A stretch of DNA of 64,000 nt, taken from the NCBI GenBank assembly GCA_015680685.1, contig MNCI01014219.1:98589-162588 (forward strand). The letters run 5' to 3'. Made by a program: the position numbers and the translations under genes. Source of the DNA: Gnetum montanum. Taxonomy: Eukaryota > Streptophyta > Gnetopsida > Gnetales > Gnetaceae. This document shows positions 33,946 through 45,639 of the stretch, piece after piece (positions within the stretch are counted from its first letter, which is position 1; every line of letters begins with the position of its first letter). The notes beneath the pieces are model-generated. The model did no database searches and was not told the DNA's origin. It was given only the letters and a program-made list of their open reading frames with translations.

Positions 33946-34957
33946 ATATCTCCAACATCTTGTTTTATCATGTTAAGTTTAATGGTCATCTTCGTAGGTG
34001 CTTGTTAGGAATTTGAACATTATCTTCAGCACGTGGCCTCTTTATCCACTCTCTATTTGTATCAACTACTTATGTGCATAACCTTTTGGCCTTCTTTTCA
34101 TTGCCATGTGTAGCATGGGGCTCCATCTTCATGTTTTCAAGGGAAAAACCATGCAAATCATATAAGCCACTAAGATGCTTAGTGATAATAGATAGTGATT
34201 CTTCTATCTTCTTTACTTGTGCATTTTGTTGATGCATAACCTAAGTAATATGCTTGGCCCAAGGCTTGGAGAGTTGGCAAGGATCACGTAAAATCCACTT
34301 TCCTTCTCTCTTGATCACCAAAAACTCCATAGATCTCTTAAGATATGCATAGAAGAATGTAAAATACACATGATCAATATTATCAAGGTTATTGTAGAGC
34401 TTTTGGATTTCATTCCTCAAGCCAATGACCAGGTGGATAGCCAAATCAAATGTAGTGCCATTAGTTAACACCATTTTCATTATCCAAGCCTACTAAACTC
34501 CTATAGTTTTTTTCCTATGATAGTAACAAGGAAAAGGACCTAGCATGAATAAGGGGGTAGGTCTTGTTGGCTTTCTCAACTTTATGCCTATTAAAGGTTA
34601 ATGATGCACTAGAAGGAGAGTTAAGCCAAGCCTCAATTTCTTCTCTATAGCTTGTATCTTTCCCTACTCTAGTGAAAACCTTAGTACTGATAGAGGGTAC
34701 ACCAAAGAGATCGTTGAATAGGGATGCATTAATGTTGAACATAATAGCATGATCATGAACGTGAGTGAATTTTGCGATCCCCTCATCAAAAGAGTTAATG
34801 ACATTTAATATCTTAATAGGCAACATCATGGGACTAGGTAACATGGACAAATCATACAAAACTGCATCATTAAGCCTTTGTTGGATGTCTATAGGAGCCT
34901 TTTCTACCAACTATTCTTGTGCTAAGTCTACTTCACCCCACTTGAGCTAAATTTTCT
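33946..34957 (-). pseudogene. Antisense gene of A, exon 4
   Basis: This is the largest exon. It is open for 131 codons at 34910-34515 (IDIQQRLNDAVLYDLSMLP, HVHDHAIMFNINASLFNDLF) and again, after a frameshift, at 34480-34241 (IVYE-like helices, YFTFFYAYLKRSMEFLVIKR). It continues QQNAQVKKIEESLSIITKHL and ends at T|GTAAGAA. The domain resemblance to plant transposon accessory proteins is by pattern only. Where the product acted is unknown. Confidence 0.62.
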
Positions 34958-35144
34958 CTTGAGACAGTCATGTCAACCATAGAATTATGCACAAAATTTG
35001 AAAAAAAAGAATATTTAACATGTTAGCCTCTTAAAACCATGAAGAGCTAAAAAAAACAAAAAACAAAAAGAACAATAACAAAAAAGCATTAAAAAAAAGA
35101 AAAAATTCTAAAATTTTTGGCCATACTAAACACCTTTCACTTAC

Positions 35145-35410
35145 CAGGATTAGACAAAGATAGAACCTTAGGATGAGCTAGAACAGGTGCTCAAAATTTT
35201 GTGTGAGCTCATCATTTATGTGCATGATTCATGGCTAAATTTGTTTTGTACACATAGGAATACCATGTATGGTATATACTAAACTGATCTTTGAGCTGAT
35301 TGAGCACCTACACTCTCATGACCTTACCTTGCTTGAATTCTTTCAAGGTTGCATGAGCAACAAATAAGCTTTGATCATTTATCACCAATTCCTTGGGATG
35401 TATCCTATAC
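35145..35410 (-). pseudogene. Antisense gene of A, exon 3
   Basis: After TTTTTGTAG, the exon reads YRIHPKELVINDQSLFVAHA and QLKDQFSIYHTWYSYVYKTN and ends SLSNP at the strong donor G|GTAAGTG. Joining it to exon 2 needs a one-base shift, so there has been a small indel or a different donor was used. Confidence 0.62.
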
Positions 35411-35492
35411 CTACAAAAATGAGACATTAAAATAGTTAGAACTAAACAATCTTAGGTAAAAAATGAGCAAAGAGAATAATTTAGAATTAGAC

Positions 35493-35948
35493 CTATGATA
35501 GTTCCTAGAGGATTTTTTAAAAATGTGTTTATCCTATGGTCTATCATCAAGGTGTTGTCAAAATTATATTGTGAATACATAGGCATATCCCAGATTTGGA
35601 ATAACCATCTAACTTCCCTTGAAAATGAGCTTCCAATATGCTTTATATCCTTCTAAGTGTTGGGATCATCCACTATGAACTGAAAGATGTGGGTAGAAAA
35701 CCTCATCAAGAGGATCTCTATGATGAGGGAGGAAACATCTACTGCCAAATGTGATGACATAATTACACTATAGTTGTAGAGCAAGTATGCCAAGAATTCC
35801 CTTATACTAGGTCTAAATCATATCATATTACATCTGTCAATACACATATTTGAGCTTAAGTTATTTTGTTTGGCTATCCCAATGCAACATAAGATCCTAA
35901 CCAACTCCACCACAACCTAAATAGGTTTTAGCAAGGCCTTTTACATAG
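35493..35948 (-). pseudogene. Antisense gene of A, exon 2
   Basis: After a TTCTAG acceptor, 151 codons are readable with only five stops, including REFLAYLLYNYSVIMSSHL, EILLMRFSTHIFQFIVDDPN and NFDNTLMIDHRINTFLKNPL. The frame joins the short upstream exon in phase 1. The donor is ATAG|GTCTAAT. Confidence 0.62.
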
Positions 35949-36141
35949 CTAGAATACATAACCATAAGAACATAGAAAGCTAGAGAAACATTATAACAAA
36001 AATCAAAAAAGTTCAGAACAAAATAATCTCTATAAAGACAATGTTGTCATTAAATGAAAAACATGAAAAATAACCAAGTATACCAATGGAACTACCTTCA
36101 TAATATAAACCAAAATATATCCTTTACACTTTATGTAACAT

Positions 36142-37239
36142 AGAAAAAGAAAAAAAAAACCCAATTTACATTTTCACAAACAGTTAGTCAGTTAAACCTT
36201 AGAATAAACATTTCATAAACTATTGACATGAAAACTAATATTTAATAAAATTTAGGGCCAAGATCAATAATACTAGGGCCTAATTCTTGTAATTTTTTAA
36301 AAATTAATGATCAAAAAATCCATACAAACTCAAACATTGGACATGCTAGAAAAGTGGAAGTAAGAAGTATAGGATTTCTTGGCATTTGGAACCTACATGT
36401 TACCACATATCCCTACAAAATGCCTCAAAAGCCCTCATATGTTAATGTTGAGAAGTCTAACAAGTACTATACATTGGTCAAAACACTTGATAAACTTCAC
36501 ATTAAATCACATACTAAGCCTAAGTACTCAACACTGTCAATCTAAGCATGAAAACCAGAATTTGTGCAACCAAAACCAAAACTAACCAATACAAATACTT
36601 TAGGTTAGAAGAAATCTTTAAAAAATTATAAATAATTATTTTTAGCTAAAAGTGCAAAGAACATGTTCCCAACAACCAAAATTGACCACCAACATTGCAA
36701 TTCAAGTATAGGAAAGATCTACAATTATGCTATCATTATGCTTGTTTTTAGCTTAAATTTTAACTGAAAACTTGGTTTGTAGTGAATCGATTGTAGTAAA
36801 CACTTCAAAAAAATTGATACAAAATCTTACAAATTTCAATCTTTGCACAAAATCTTTTTACACTATTCTTGCCATTCCTAGAGACATAAAATGCTAACTA
36901 GAAGTGCCTAAACCATTGCCAACACTGTCAATTTTTCCATTGAAAAACTACAAAATTTCAACAAAATTGGCTAGAATGTTGAAAACTAGGTTGGGAAAAA
37001 ATTTCATTAAAATTCAAAAAAGTATAACTTCACCTCTGGTAAAGCTAAAGAATCTAGAACAATAGCTCTATGCAATTAGAACTACAGAATTTTAGCATAT
37101 AGATTCTAGGAAAAACATCAAAGTTAAGCCAAAATTGATCAAAATTTGGGCAAAACGCTGAGCATAGTTGTGGGAAAAAATTTAAAGCTTTTCCAATCCA
37201 TTACCAAAAATTTAAATTTCAATTGCAATACAATCAACA
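36142..37239. other. AT-rich region upstream of the antisense gene
   Basis: No coding text is supported on either strand. On the minus strand it separates the 192-bp array from the first recognisable exon by about 1.1 kb, and could hold the antisense transcript's 5' untranslated region or a further intron. Confidence 0.45.
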
Positions 37240-38640
37240 ATTCTAGATCTTTAATTTTTTTTTTGATATTATACATTGGAGATCTAAGTCTTACACATTG
37301 GAGCAATGTATATGCCAATGTGTGGGCATCAAAAAGCCTTGAAATTGGTCAGTACATCTTTAAAAACCTCAAATTTCTGTTAAAAACTCTAGTTGCTGTA
37401 CTAGGAGCCTAGAGAAGTCAAACTTTGTAAAAGAACCTCAAAAACTGTTAAATTTGATTCAAACATTGAGCGTGTAAGCCCCACACATTGGGCCAACGTA
37501 TAAGCCAACGTGTGAACCAAACAAAACCTCTATCTTAGCTTATATAGCCTAAAAAACCTTAGATTTCTTTGAAAAACCCTAGTTGCTACACTAGGAGCTT
37601 GGAAAAGTCAAAGCCTCATCAAAAAACCTTTGAAAATTGTTAGATTTGATTCTCACATTGAGAATTTAAGTTTCATGCATTAGGGCAATGTATAAGCCAA
37701 CGTGTGGACCAAACAAAACCTCTATCTTGGCTTATATAGTTATAAAAATTGTAGATTTCCTTTCAAAACCCTAGCCATTGAACTAGGAGCATGGAGAAGT
37801 CAAAATATCATCAAAAAACATCCAAAAAATATCAAATTAAATTGACACATTGAGAATTTAGGCTCTAGACATTGGGCCAACATATAAGCCAATGTGTGGG
37901 CCAAAGAAAACCTCGATCTTGGCTTATATAGCCTCAAAAATTGTAGATTTCCTATAGTGAGTACCTTGGGAGTCTTAGAGTATCAAAGGTCTTATTGAAA
38001 GAATCACAAATTGGCCCTAGGTTGTCTACAGATCTAGAGCATAGGCCTCACACATTACACCAATGTATAAGCCAATGTGTAGGCATTGGAAGGCCTTTAC
38101 CTTGGGTGTTGTAGCATAAAACAATGTAGATTTCACCTCCTTATTTCTAGCATTGACATGAGAGTTCTAAAGGGTCAAACACTTGGTTGAAACATCCTTA
38201 AAAATTTCCACAAAAGTGTGATACATTGGACATGAACCCCACATGTTGGACCAATGTATAAACCAATATTTGATTATCAACAAGCCTCTACCTTGCCCAA
38301 AAAAGCTCTAGAATAGCAAGTTTCTATCCCAAATGCTAGGGGTTGTAGTAAGAACTTGGAAGTTTCAAAAACTTGATCAAAATTCTCTTTAAATCTATTA
38401 TGACTCTTATACATTGGAAGTTTAGCATTAGATAGAAGGCCAATGTATAGACCAATGTATGAGGCCTCTACCATCAAAAAATAAGTCAAAATATGCTCAA
38501 ACAACACCAAAGTGGGCCTCACATGTTGAGGGCCTAACTCAGAATGGTCACAAGTTGCCCTGGTGGGTTTCACAAGCCTAAACTTTGGTCCAAAATGTCC
38601 ACACGTTGATGGGATAACCTCTACACATTGAAAATACAAG
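37240..38640 (-). repeat. 192-bp tandem array with minus-strand TATA-like boxes
   Basis: Seven or eight units are spaced by 182-192 bp. Each has a core like CACATTGGGCCAATGTATAAG; three also have CTTATATAG, whose reverse is CTATATAAG. Those boxes (37539-37546, 37731-37738, 37923-37930) are spaced exactly 192 bp and face the antisense gene. A promoter role is inference from position and box spacing. Confidence 0.6.
37539..37546 (-). promoter_or_regulatory. TATA-like box facing the antisense gene
   Basis: Read on the minus strand: GGCTAT-ATAAGC context becomes AGGCTATATAAGCTAAGATA. It is the nearest of the three boxes, about 1.4 kb from the first proposed exon. Confidence 0.4.
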
Positions 38641-39029
38641 TTTTTATCTTTTTAAATTATTTTTATCATAAAAAAAACCACTTTTCTAGTAGTTCACTGC
38701 TAGTTTTCATAAGATTTTTCTATTTTTACAAGATTTTTTTCTTTTATTAATAAATTTTACTAGCTTTTTTTAATTATTTTGATAATTTACAACCTATTTT
38801 ATCTTGCTTTTTTAGTTTTTTTTTTAAAAACATTTTACAACTTGTTTCCCATAGATTTTTGCTAATTTTGATAGTTTATAGCTTATTTTCACTAGTGTTT
38901 TCTCTATTTTGACAATTCACAACCTTTTTTCTCCAAGTTTTCACCTATTTTAGCAGCTTATAATCTATGTTCATTAGATTTTTGATTATTCCAATCACAA
39001 AACCTAAAATAAAAATAAATATTATTATT
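38641..39029. other. T-rich stretch, no gene
   Basis: Contains recurring TTTTTACAAG / TTTACAACCT words and T runs. No coding text is seen. Similar short words suggest a degraded tandem array. Confidence 0.4.
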
Positions 39030-39688
39030 TATACTATTGTCATACTTGCTCAACCTTATTTGACCTTGGTTGATGACATTCAACATCATTTGATCTCATT
39101 TGGTATCATTAGATATCATTTTTCACATCATTTGATGTCATTTGACAACATTTTGCACCATTTTGACTTTTGTTTGGCCTTGTACATCCTTGTGTGACTT
39201 CATTTAAGAACATTGGAAGTCATTTCAACACCATTTAGTATAATTTGATATCATTTGGGATCATTTTATCATCATTTGGTGCCATTCGACAACATTCTAC
39301 AACATTTTGGCACTGTTTGACCCTATTTGACCCTATTAGACACTATTTTGCATCATTTTCCATTATTTGGTATCATTTGGTGTCATTGTTTTATAGTTTT
39401 GACTTCATTTAGCCATGTTGGAAACCATTCAACATCATTTTACACCATTTGGACATCGTTTTTTATCATTTGAAAGAAATTTACATTATTTTGACATCAT
39501 TTGACCTCATTTTACTATATTTTGACAACATTAGATTACATTTGACCTTGTTTCACCTTTATTTGGCATCATTTGGTGTTATTTTGCATCATTTTCTCCG
39601 TTATTAGACCTTTCTCACCCTTGTTTGATACCATTTGACATCATTTGATGTAATTGGATATCATTTGGTATCATTTTTTATCATTTAT
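39030..39688 (+). repeat. TCATTTGG / TCATTTGACA short-period array
   Basis: More than 30 imperfect copies of ATCATTTGG, TCATTTGACA and related 10-13 base words fill about 650 bp. The array is cut by element E: its last bases TTTAT are the TSD, and CATTGCTTGGCCTCATTG beyond 61324 looks like its continuation. Confidence 0.65.
39684..39688 (+). repeat. Left target-site duplication of element E (TTTAT)
   Basis: Exact match to 61320-61324 on the other side of the reconstructed element. Confidence 0.82.
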
Positions 39689-40951
39689 TGAGGATCGAGG
39701 AGGGGGGCAGAGAGGGGGGGAAAAGGGGGAAGTTGAATAAGTTCCTCAATTAAAAATTACACCAGCCACACAAACACACCAAGTTTTACGTGGTTTCCCA
39801 ACTTGGTAACACGCACAATCGGAGGGTAGAATTCGTGCACACCTTTAGACTTTGTTTGTTTTAAAATGTGGTTTAGAGAACACCACAACCTTTATAAGAT
39901 TTGAGCTTTGCTATGGAGAAATTTTTTATTGATAAATCTCTCAATCCTGCAAGGTCCCAACAAGCTCAAAATATGGTTTTAAGGGCATTATTCCCTATAC
40001 AAGCTCTGAGCTTTGCTTTGAAGTTTTTTGTTACTACAAAGCCACTCAACCTTGTAAGGTCCCAATAAGGTCAAAATGTGGTTTTAAGGATCCCACATCC
40101 TTTACAAAATTGAGCTTTTCTTTGGAGTGTTTTGACACTACAAAATCACTCAATCCCATAGGATTCTAACAAGGTCAATACAAATGCCTTCTCGCAAGAA
40201 GCACATCAACCTCGTAGGATAACAAGAAAAATAAAGAGACAAGGAAAGAATGTAACTAAAATTACAAGTCTTTGTTGTTGAAGCTCAATTCAACATACAA
40301 TTAACATACAACCAAGAAAATAATAGTACAATGAAGAGAAAAATATAATTACATAGAACATATGATTAGGAGCTTTGATGTTTTTAATACTTGCATAATT
40401 TTCAAGAATTTGGAGTCTTCTTATAATATTGGAGTTTCCAAAAACACGTCGGAATTCATGCAACGACTAATGTAGATGTGTCCTTCGAAGTTGGGATGTC
40501 TACCTGACTTTAGCCTGAATTCTGGAGGGATGTATCCTTGGAGAATGGAATGTCTCTTAGGAGACATCTTTTTTCCAAAGGGGATGTCTCTTGTTTTTTG
40601 AAGACATCTTCCTATGAATCCATTCTTTGTAGCTAAGACATCTACTATTTCTTGGAGACATCTCCTCAACCTTGGAGCTTTGGTTTTTGAAGCTTTCTCT
40701 CATTGATTTTTCTTCTTCCAAATCCTTGGAGCATCCTCAATTTGTGTGTAGCTTTCCTTTTCATCCTTAGGTGTCCATGATCTCATCTTGCCTATGAAGT
40801 CTTTACTTTGACAACCCATTGCAGGTTTCATTTCCTTGAGTCCTTATTCATGATGTGTAGTTCTTGTTCATGATTTGTAAACACATCATCCACAACAAAC
40901 ATTCTTTGTTCTTCATTTTCCTTAACTTTTTGACATACCAAAAGGTCAACA
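39689..40951 (-). repeat. 3' LTR of element E
   Basis: In reverse it begins TGTTGACCTTTTGGTATGTC and follows the C LTR throughout, with a GACATCT-rich cluster at 40480-40680. Its far end has an extra G-rich patch near 39700-39730, making it longer (1263 bp) than the C copies. Confidence 0.9.
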
Positions 40952-40967
40952 ATCTCCCCCTTTTTGG
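40952..40967 (-). promoter_or_regulatory. Polypurine tract of element E
   Basis: ATCTCCCCCTTTTTGG, the reverse complement of the tract in C, abuts the 3' LTR. Confidence 0.88.
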
Positions 40968-40968
40968 T

Positions 40969-41474
40969 GATGTCCAAAAATTAAGAAAATTGGTTGGTAT
41001 GTCTAGAAATCAATTGAGTGAGAGATGATATTTCCTTACTATATTACTCTACTTATAGGTCATTAAGAACATTTGTGAATGAGGACATTTACAACCAAGA
41101 AAATATGAATAATAGTATTATTACCATTATATTATTAGAAGGATAATCATTGATACCATTATAAAGTAAGAGTAATTTTCATCAAGTTTATTTGTAATAT
41201 TATCAAAATAATATTACTAATGATACTAGTTCAAATATATCCACTATATCCCAATGGTGCTTAGTTTATAAAATAATAGTCACATCATATGCAATCATAT
41301 TATAAGTTAATTTTCATCATAATCACAAATGATATTCATAATATCATAATATGCTCAATGAAATGAAATTCTCAATCAATTCTTCAAATGCTTAATCAAT
41401 TCTCAAATAAAATTGCAAATTCTCCTCCTTTTTGGACATCATTAAAAAGGAGTGGAGCTAGACAACTAGTAATA
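40969..41474 (-). other. Element E interior, 3' part
   Basis: Non-coding family sequence matching C at about 29500-29940 in reverse, for example CTCCTTTTTGGACATCATTA against the GATGATGTCCAAAAGG region of C. It is broken at 41474 by element D. Confidence 0.8.
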
Positions 41475-41479
41475 AGATA
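41475..41479 (+). repeat. Left target-site duplication of element D (AGATA)
   Basis: Exact match to 54606-54610. Confidence 0.9.
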
Positions 41480-42393
41480 TGATGAGTCATGCCAAGGGTT
41501 ACATTAACAAAACCTCATCGATGTAGCCCTGTCGACGCAACCTTGTCGATGTTACCACGTAATGCACGATTTGATGCATTGAAGTGATCCCATCGACACA
41601 ATGTCTATTTTTGCCTATATATATGTGCTCACTAGCCATAGTTAGGGAAGCAGTCTCACAATTGTAGTAAAGTTCTAGCAGTTTTTCCACTTGAAGGTTA
41701 GAATATTTTTCTAAGTGCTCGAAGTAGGATTCAAAGAGTGTACAGATCTTTATTTGAGCACTGTTGTACCTGAGAACTATAGTGTGTGTGGCAATAAAGA
41801 GGAGGCTTTTGATAAACCTTGCAACACTTTGAAATAGAATAACTATTTTCTTTAAGCATTTAATGTTTTAAGTAGTTTTCTTTAATGCTTTAAGTAATTA
41901 ATAAATTAATGAAGTTAAGTTGAGCTAGATTAAGCTTGATCAAATAGTAATTAAATAGTAAACATAGTGTGATACTTTGAGCATACGTGTAACACTTGGT
42001 AATCCTAGTAACACTTAATGTTTGTAACCCAATAGTGTGATATGTCTTCACGATGTGTATGACAAGTGGGAATGGATGCTTATGTTAGGGTTAGTCAAGT
42101 GTTAGCTAGTTAGATTAAATTAGCAATTAAATTACTTTATTCATCATTCTTTATTCTTATGTGAATTAGAACATAAAACATAACAAATGATAAAAATCAT
42201 ATGCCTCAATTACGCTTAACCATACCTTTGCATTTCACAAGTGTAACTGGGAAGACAATGATAAAAATGATTAGTTTCACCTCCTGGAGAATAGTGTACT
42301 TAGAAGGCTATAAGTCCATAGAATTCAATTGGATCACATTTGAATGCTTAGTAATTCGTATGGTTGGACATAGAGGGCACCTGCCACTCATCA
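41480..42393 (+). repeat. 5' LTR of element D
   Basis: Contains, near its left end, repeated CGATG...TCGACGCA words and TATATATAT at 41616-41624. The rest matches the 3' LTR closely (for example TAGTTTCACCTCCT and GTGTACTTAGAAGGCTATAA in both). Confidence 0.92.
41616..41624 (+). promoter_or_regulatory. TATA box of the D 5' LTR
   Basis: GCCTATATATATGTGC; this segment is deleted from the 3' LTR. Confidence 0.5.
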
Positions 42394-42394
42394 T

Positions 42395-42412
42395 TGACAC
42401 TGTTGCTAGGGG
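42395..42412 (+). promoter_or_regulatory. Primer-binding site of element D
   Basis: TGACACTGTTGCTAGGGG, one base after the LTR, is a C-to-T and G-to-A decayed form of TGGCGCCGTTGCCGGGG, the tRNA-Asp-type site common in Athila elements. Confidence 0.82.
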
Positions 42413-42539
42413 ACTTGCAGCTTGATATGTGTGCTCTTTAGGACTTAGTGAAAATTATTTAAGATCATTGAAACAAACTCTAATGTCACAATCATTCAAA
42501 AAATAATAATTATAATTATAATTAAAGCATAAGAATATT

Positions 42540-44300
42540 TTTAATTCAAAATTTCTTCTTCTCATAGGCATGATGAATCAAAATTGTTAGTGCTCCAAGA
42601 ATTCAAAGTGGTGTACACTTAACCAGATGAGTTTGTACTTGATTTTATCTTCATCCTACATTAGGATGAACATCTGCTGTGGAGAGTCATGGAGGGCAAT
42701 GTTGTGTTAGCCCTTGACCAATCTATTCATAAGATAATGCTCCAAATACTTAATAGGTTGGGCATCTAAGATCTTCATGAAGAGTACATTATGCAAGACC
42801 ATGACTATTGGGACTATCGTCCCATTGAAACACAATGCAAAAGAGATCAACACCAAGAAAAGCATCATGAAGCTACGAATGGGAAATAGTTCACTAACCC
42901 CTTGTTCCTGCTAAAGCAAAATGAAAATGAGGATTCTCCCTCTAGGGGTTCTCAATATGAAGATTCTCCATCCCTTGATTTCAATGAAGGGGGCTTGAAC
43001 CCAAACTTATAGTCCACTATCAACAATCTAGGTTCAGAAAAAAGTGGTAGTCAAGACAAGGGCTTGGGCAAGCATCATGATGATGATAATCTAATGATCA
43101 TGGTCATGACAAGTAGAGAGAAGGTGGAAAACATCATGGTGATGGTAGTACTCCTCCCTCTTTGTCCTCTTCATCTGCATCTTCTTCTTGCTCCTTTGAA
43201 TTTGACCAAAACTACAAAGGATGAAACTGTGATGGAGGTGAACAACAGGACAATGATCATAGGCCCCACCATGAATGAAGGGGTAGCAAAGAACATTATA
43301 GGTGTCATCGAAATCATGATGATGATGAGCCTTTGCTTGTAACTCAAAGCATTTTGAACATCGTAGAGGCTATGAAAATTATAACCAGACATGTGAAAGA
43401 TAGTAGAATCAAGAGGTTGGATATGAATAATATTTCCAAATTTGAGAGGGGATATAACTTAAATTCATAGATCCATCTTCAAGGATTTCACAATGCCTAT
43501 GCCTTGTAGAACAATGAAAATGATTGGCAAAAACTTAAGTTATTTCACAAGAGACTCATAAAAGGAGGAGGAAGTTGGTATCGCTCTTTGGAGCTAGGAT
43601 TAATTCGCAGATGGAGTACGATGCTTGAGCTATTTAATACAAATGTTTGACATACTATTGAGTGTCCAACCTAGGAAATCAGATCCAAGGTTGGCAAAAA
43701 GAAACACATGAACCCTAGGACATAGCCATGGGTCGATATTATTATTATTTTTTGCATAGATGTCCCAACTATGGTTATTCTCAAAGAGAACAGCTTCGCC
43801 ATATCATAGATGGATTTTGATCAAAAATAAGAAAAATCCTCGGGGCCTATGCCCAAGGGAGATTGTTAGAACTTTGAGCCCATTAAATGCAAAGGCTGAT
43901 TGAGCAAGTTGAAAAAGAAGAAGGTGAGTTGAGGAAATGTGAAAGTGCTGAAAAATATAATTAGGATCCTTCCATCAGAAAAAGGAATGTCTGATTCTAT
44001 GATAGTGAGGGAGAGGCATCACTTGATGAAGTGGTGTAGGGAAGAACCTTGCTGATTCAAAAATATGTTTCTAAAATTTTGGCTAAGGTGGATAAAATGT
44101 GAAAATATTTGGATGACAAATTCCAAATTTCTCTAAAAATTGTAGAGGAATCCAAAGAACAAGGTAGTGATTGTAAATGTAGGAGAAGGAAGGAGGCTAA
44201 ACATGCTACCAAAGGGGTAAGGGTAAGGTTTCTATAGTCAAGGAGGTTGTGGAGTTAGAATTAGATGACAATGGTGGGTGTGACATCTACTAATAAACAT
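42540..44300 (+). pseudogene. Element D gag
   Basis: The clearest part is 43370-43700: RHVKDSRIKRLDMNNISKFE, IHLQGFHNAYAL, NDWQKLKLFHKRLIKGGGSW, RRWSTMLELFNTNV. This is the capsid-like core, in which a W-Y-x-S-L / F pattern is usual. Upstream text is fragmentary, with Glu/Ser-rich pieces. Downstream (43850-44300) is Lys/Glu-rich. Stops are frequent, so the start cannot be chosen. Confidence 0.6.
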
Positions 44301-44985
44301 CTCGAGGGATGTTTCCCTATTGTGTCATATTTGTAGGAGTTTGAGATGTATGCTTTGAATCTTAGGTTGGCAAGATGACAAGCATCCAAAAGATTACCTT
44401 ATTCTCAAGGCAATATTAGGTAATTCCATTAACAAAAAGCTTATTATCCAAGTGGAGCTTCACCACAACCATATGAGCAATACCAGTAGTGGTAGCATCC
44501 ACAATCATGGGGGATGCCACTACCAAGGTAGTAGTACCCTTATAGGTAGCTAGATCCATACGAATACTATGTTTAGTAGCCCATGTATCCATGTCACTCT
44601 TGTAGTCATGATTTATTCTAGCATCACTACTACCCTCTGGAATACTACAGAGCTCATTCTCCATCTCCTAGAGGGGAACCCCCATTTCATCAGTACCATC
44701 CTCATCCTTCTGCACATGTCCCTTCACCCTCAACTCAATTACCACTTGCTCCATCAATGCAAGATGAGCTTCCATCCTAGTCATAGCAACGTAATGCTAT
44801 TAGGGTTGTTAACTTATAGTTGGCTCCTTAGCTGAGTGGCTTGGAACCTAGACCTTAAAAACAATCATTCTTTTGAACCAACAACCCTACAAAGCCCTTC
44901 TCAACTTATGTGGATGGTCATCCTATTTCTCCTTCATCCTCTACTTTTATTTCTTTCGAAAACCCTTCAAACCAAGCACCCCCTA
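44301..44985 (+). other. Degraded gag-protease linker of element D
   Basis: Short open pieces occur on both strands but none shows a domain. By position it is the variable linker between gag and protease. Confidence 0.4.
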
Positions 44986-45420
44986 AGATCCACATAGTCA
45001 TGTTAACCCATGCTGTATCCAATTGGATCAAGGTTGGCAACCTTCCCAAGAAAAGTGCTAATCCTAGGAGTCCCCTCATCTATTTTTAAATCACTAGGAA
45101 TGAGCCATGTAAGGCTATTCTTAATGCAGGTTTTGGTGTAAATTTGATTTCTCATGAAATGTACCAAGCCTAGAACTTGCCTCCTGTTAAGAAAAGAAAT
45201 ATTCATTTAGAATTGATAGATTAGACCATCACTATTTCCTTGGGACTGGTGGAGGCTATTTAGATAATTGTTTGTGAGTGGTCCTATCCTACTGATTTCC
45301 TAGTGATTAAGGTTGATAACTACAAGGGGAACTTCCAAATCATTATAAAAATGACTTAATTGAGCACTATTTATGCACAAATGGGCATACGAGATCTTTC
45401 CCTAGATATTTTCAAGAGAA
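44986..45420 (+). pseudogene. Element D aspartic protease
   Basis: Reads NEPCKAILNAGFGVNLISHE at about 45100-45160, where Athila proteases have a D-x-G-S/A-S-V active site; the Asp is now Asn (LNAG). SLGLVEAI, YPTDFLVIKVDNYKGNFQII and IRDLSLD follow in the usual order. Confidence 0.72.
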
Positions 45421-45639
45421 ATGCATTCAGAAATATTAAGAAGAAGAGAGTTCCTTGCATTTCATATAGTGATATAGAGTGCAACTATGTGTAGAAATTA
45501 TGATCTATTAAAAGCACATTAATCAAAGCATGTAGATAGTGTATAGATGAATCTAAAGTTCAAAAGTATTTTTATGTAGTGGTCACAAAGTAGGAGGGCA
45601 CCCAATGGTTGATAGCTGATCCTAGAAATAGCACACTTT

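Larger units (their letters stand above)
32290..36141 (-). pseudogene. Antisense intron-containing gene of element A
   Basis: Proposed exons, descending: 36141-36084 (opening MLHKV, tentative), 35948-35493, 35410-35145, about 34957-33946, 33833-33669, 33573 to about 33430, 33286-32469, 32340-32290. Most proposed introns have GT...AG ends, including the strong donor CCTG|GTAAGTG; the intron near 33430 lacks a fixed donor. Most introns sit in phase 1, the last in phase 0. Exon 4 encodes NASLFNDLFGVPS and WIMKMVLTNGTTFDLAIHLV, reminiscent of the plant transposon-associated domain in accessory ORFs of gypsy elements. Exons 5-7 are Lys/Glu-rich, and the end is NVEDDVVDHPPPPPKA before an intact TAA. 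About a dozen internal stops and two or three frameshifts make it a pseudogene. B has the last three exons. Confidence 0.72.

Noticed and set aside
36354-36585. Two overlapping plus-strand frames upstream of the antisense gene
   Set aside because: Low-information text with no match to any element domain and no counterpart in B.
37240-38640. Array considered as a CRISPR or centromeric satellite
   Set aside because: Units are long and diverged, there are no unique spacers, and only seven or eight units lie inside a transposon; a local element array is the simpler reading.
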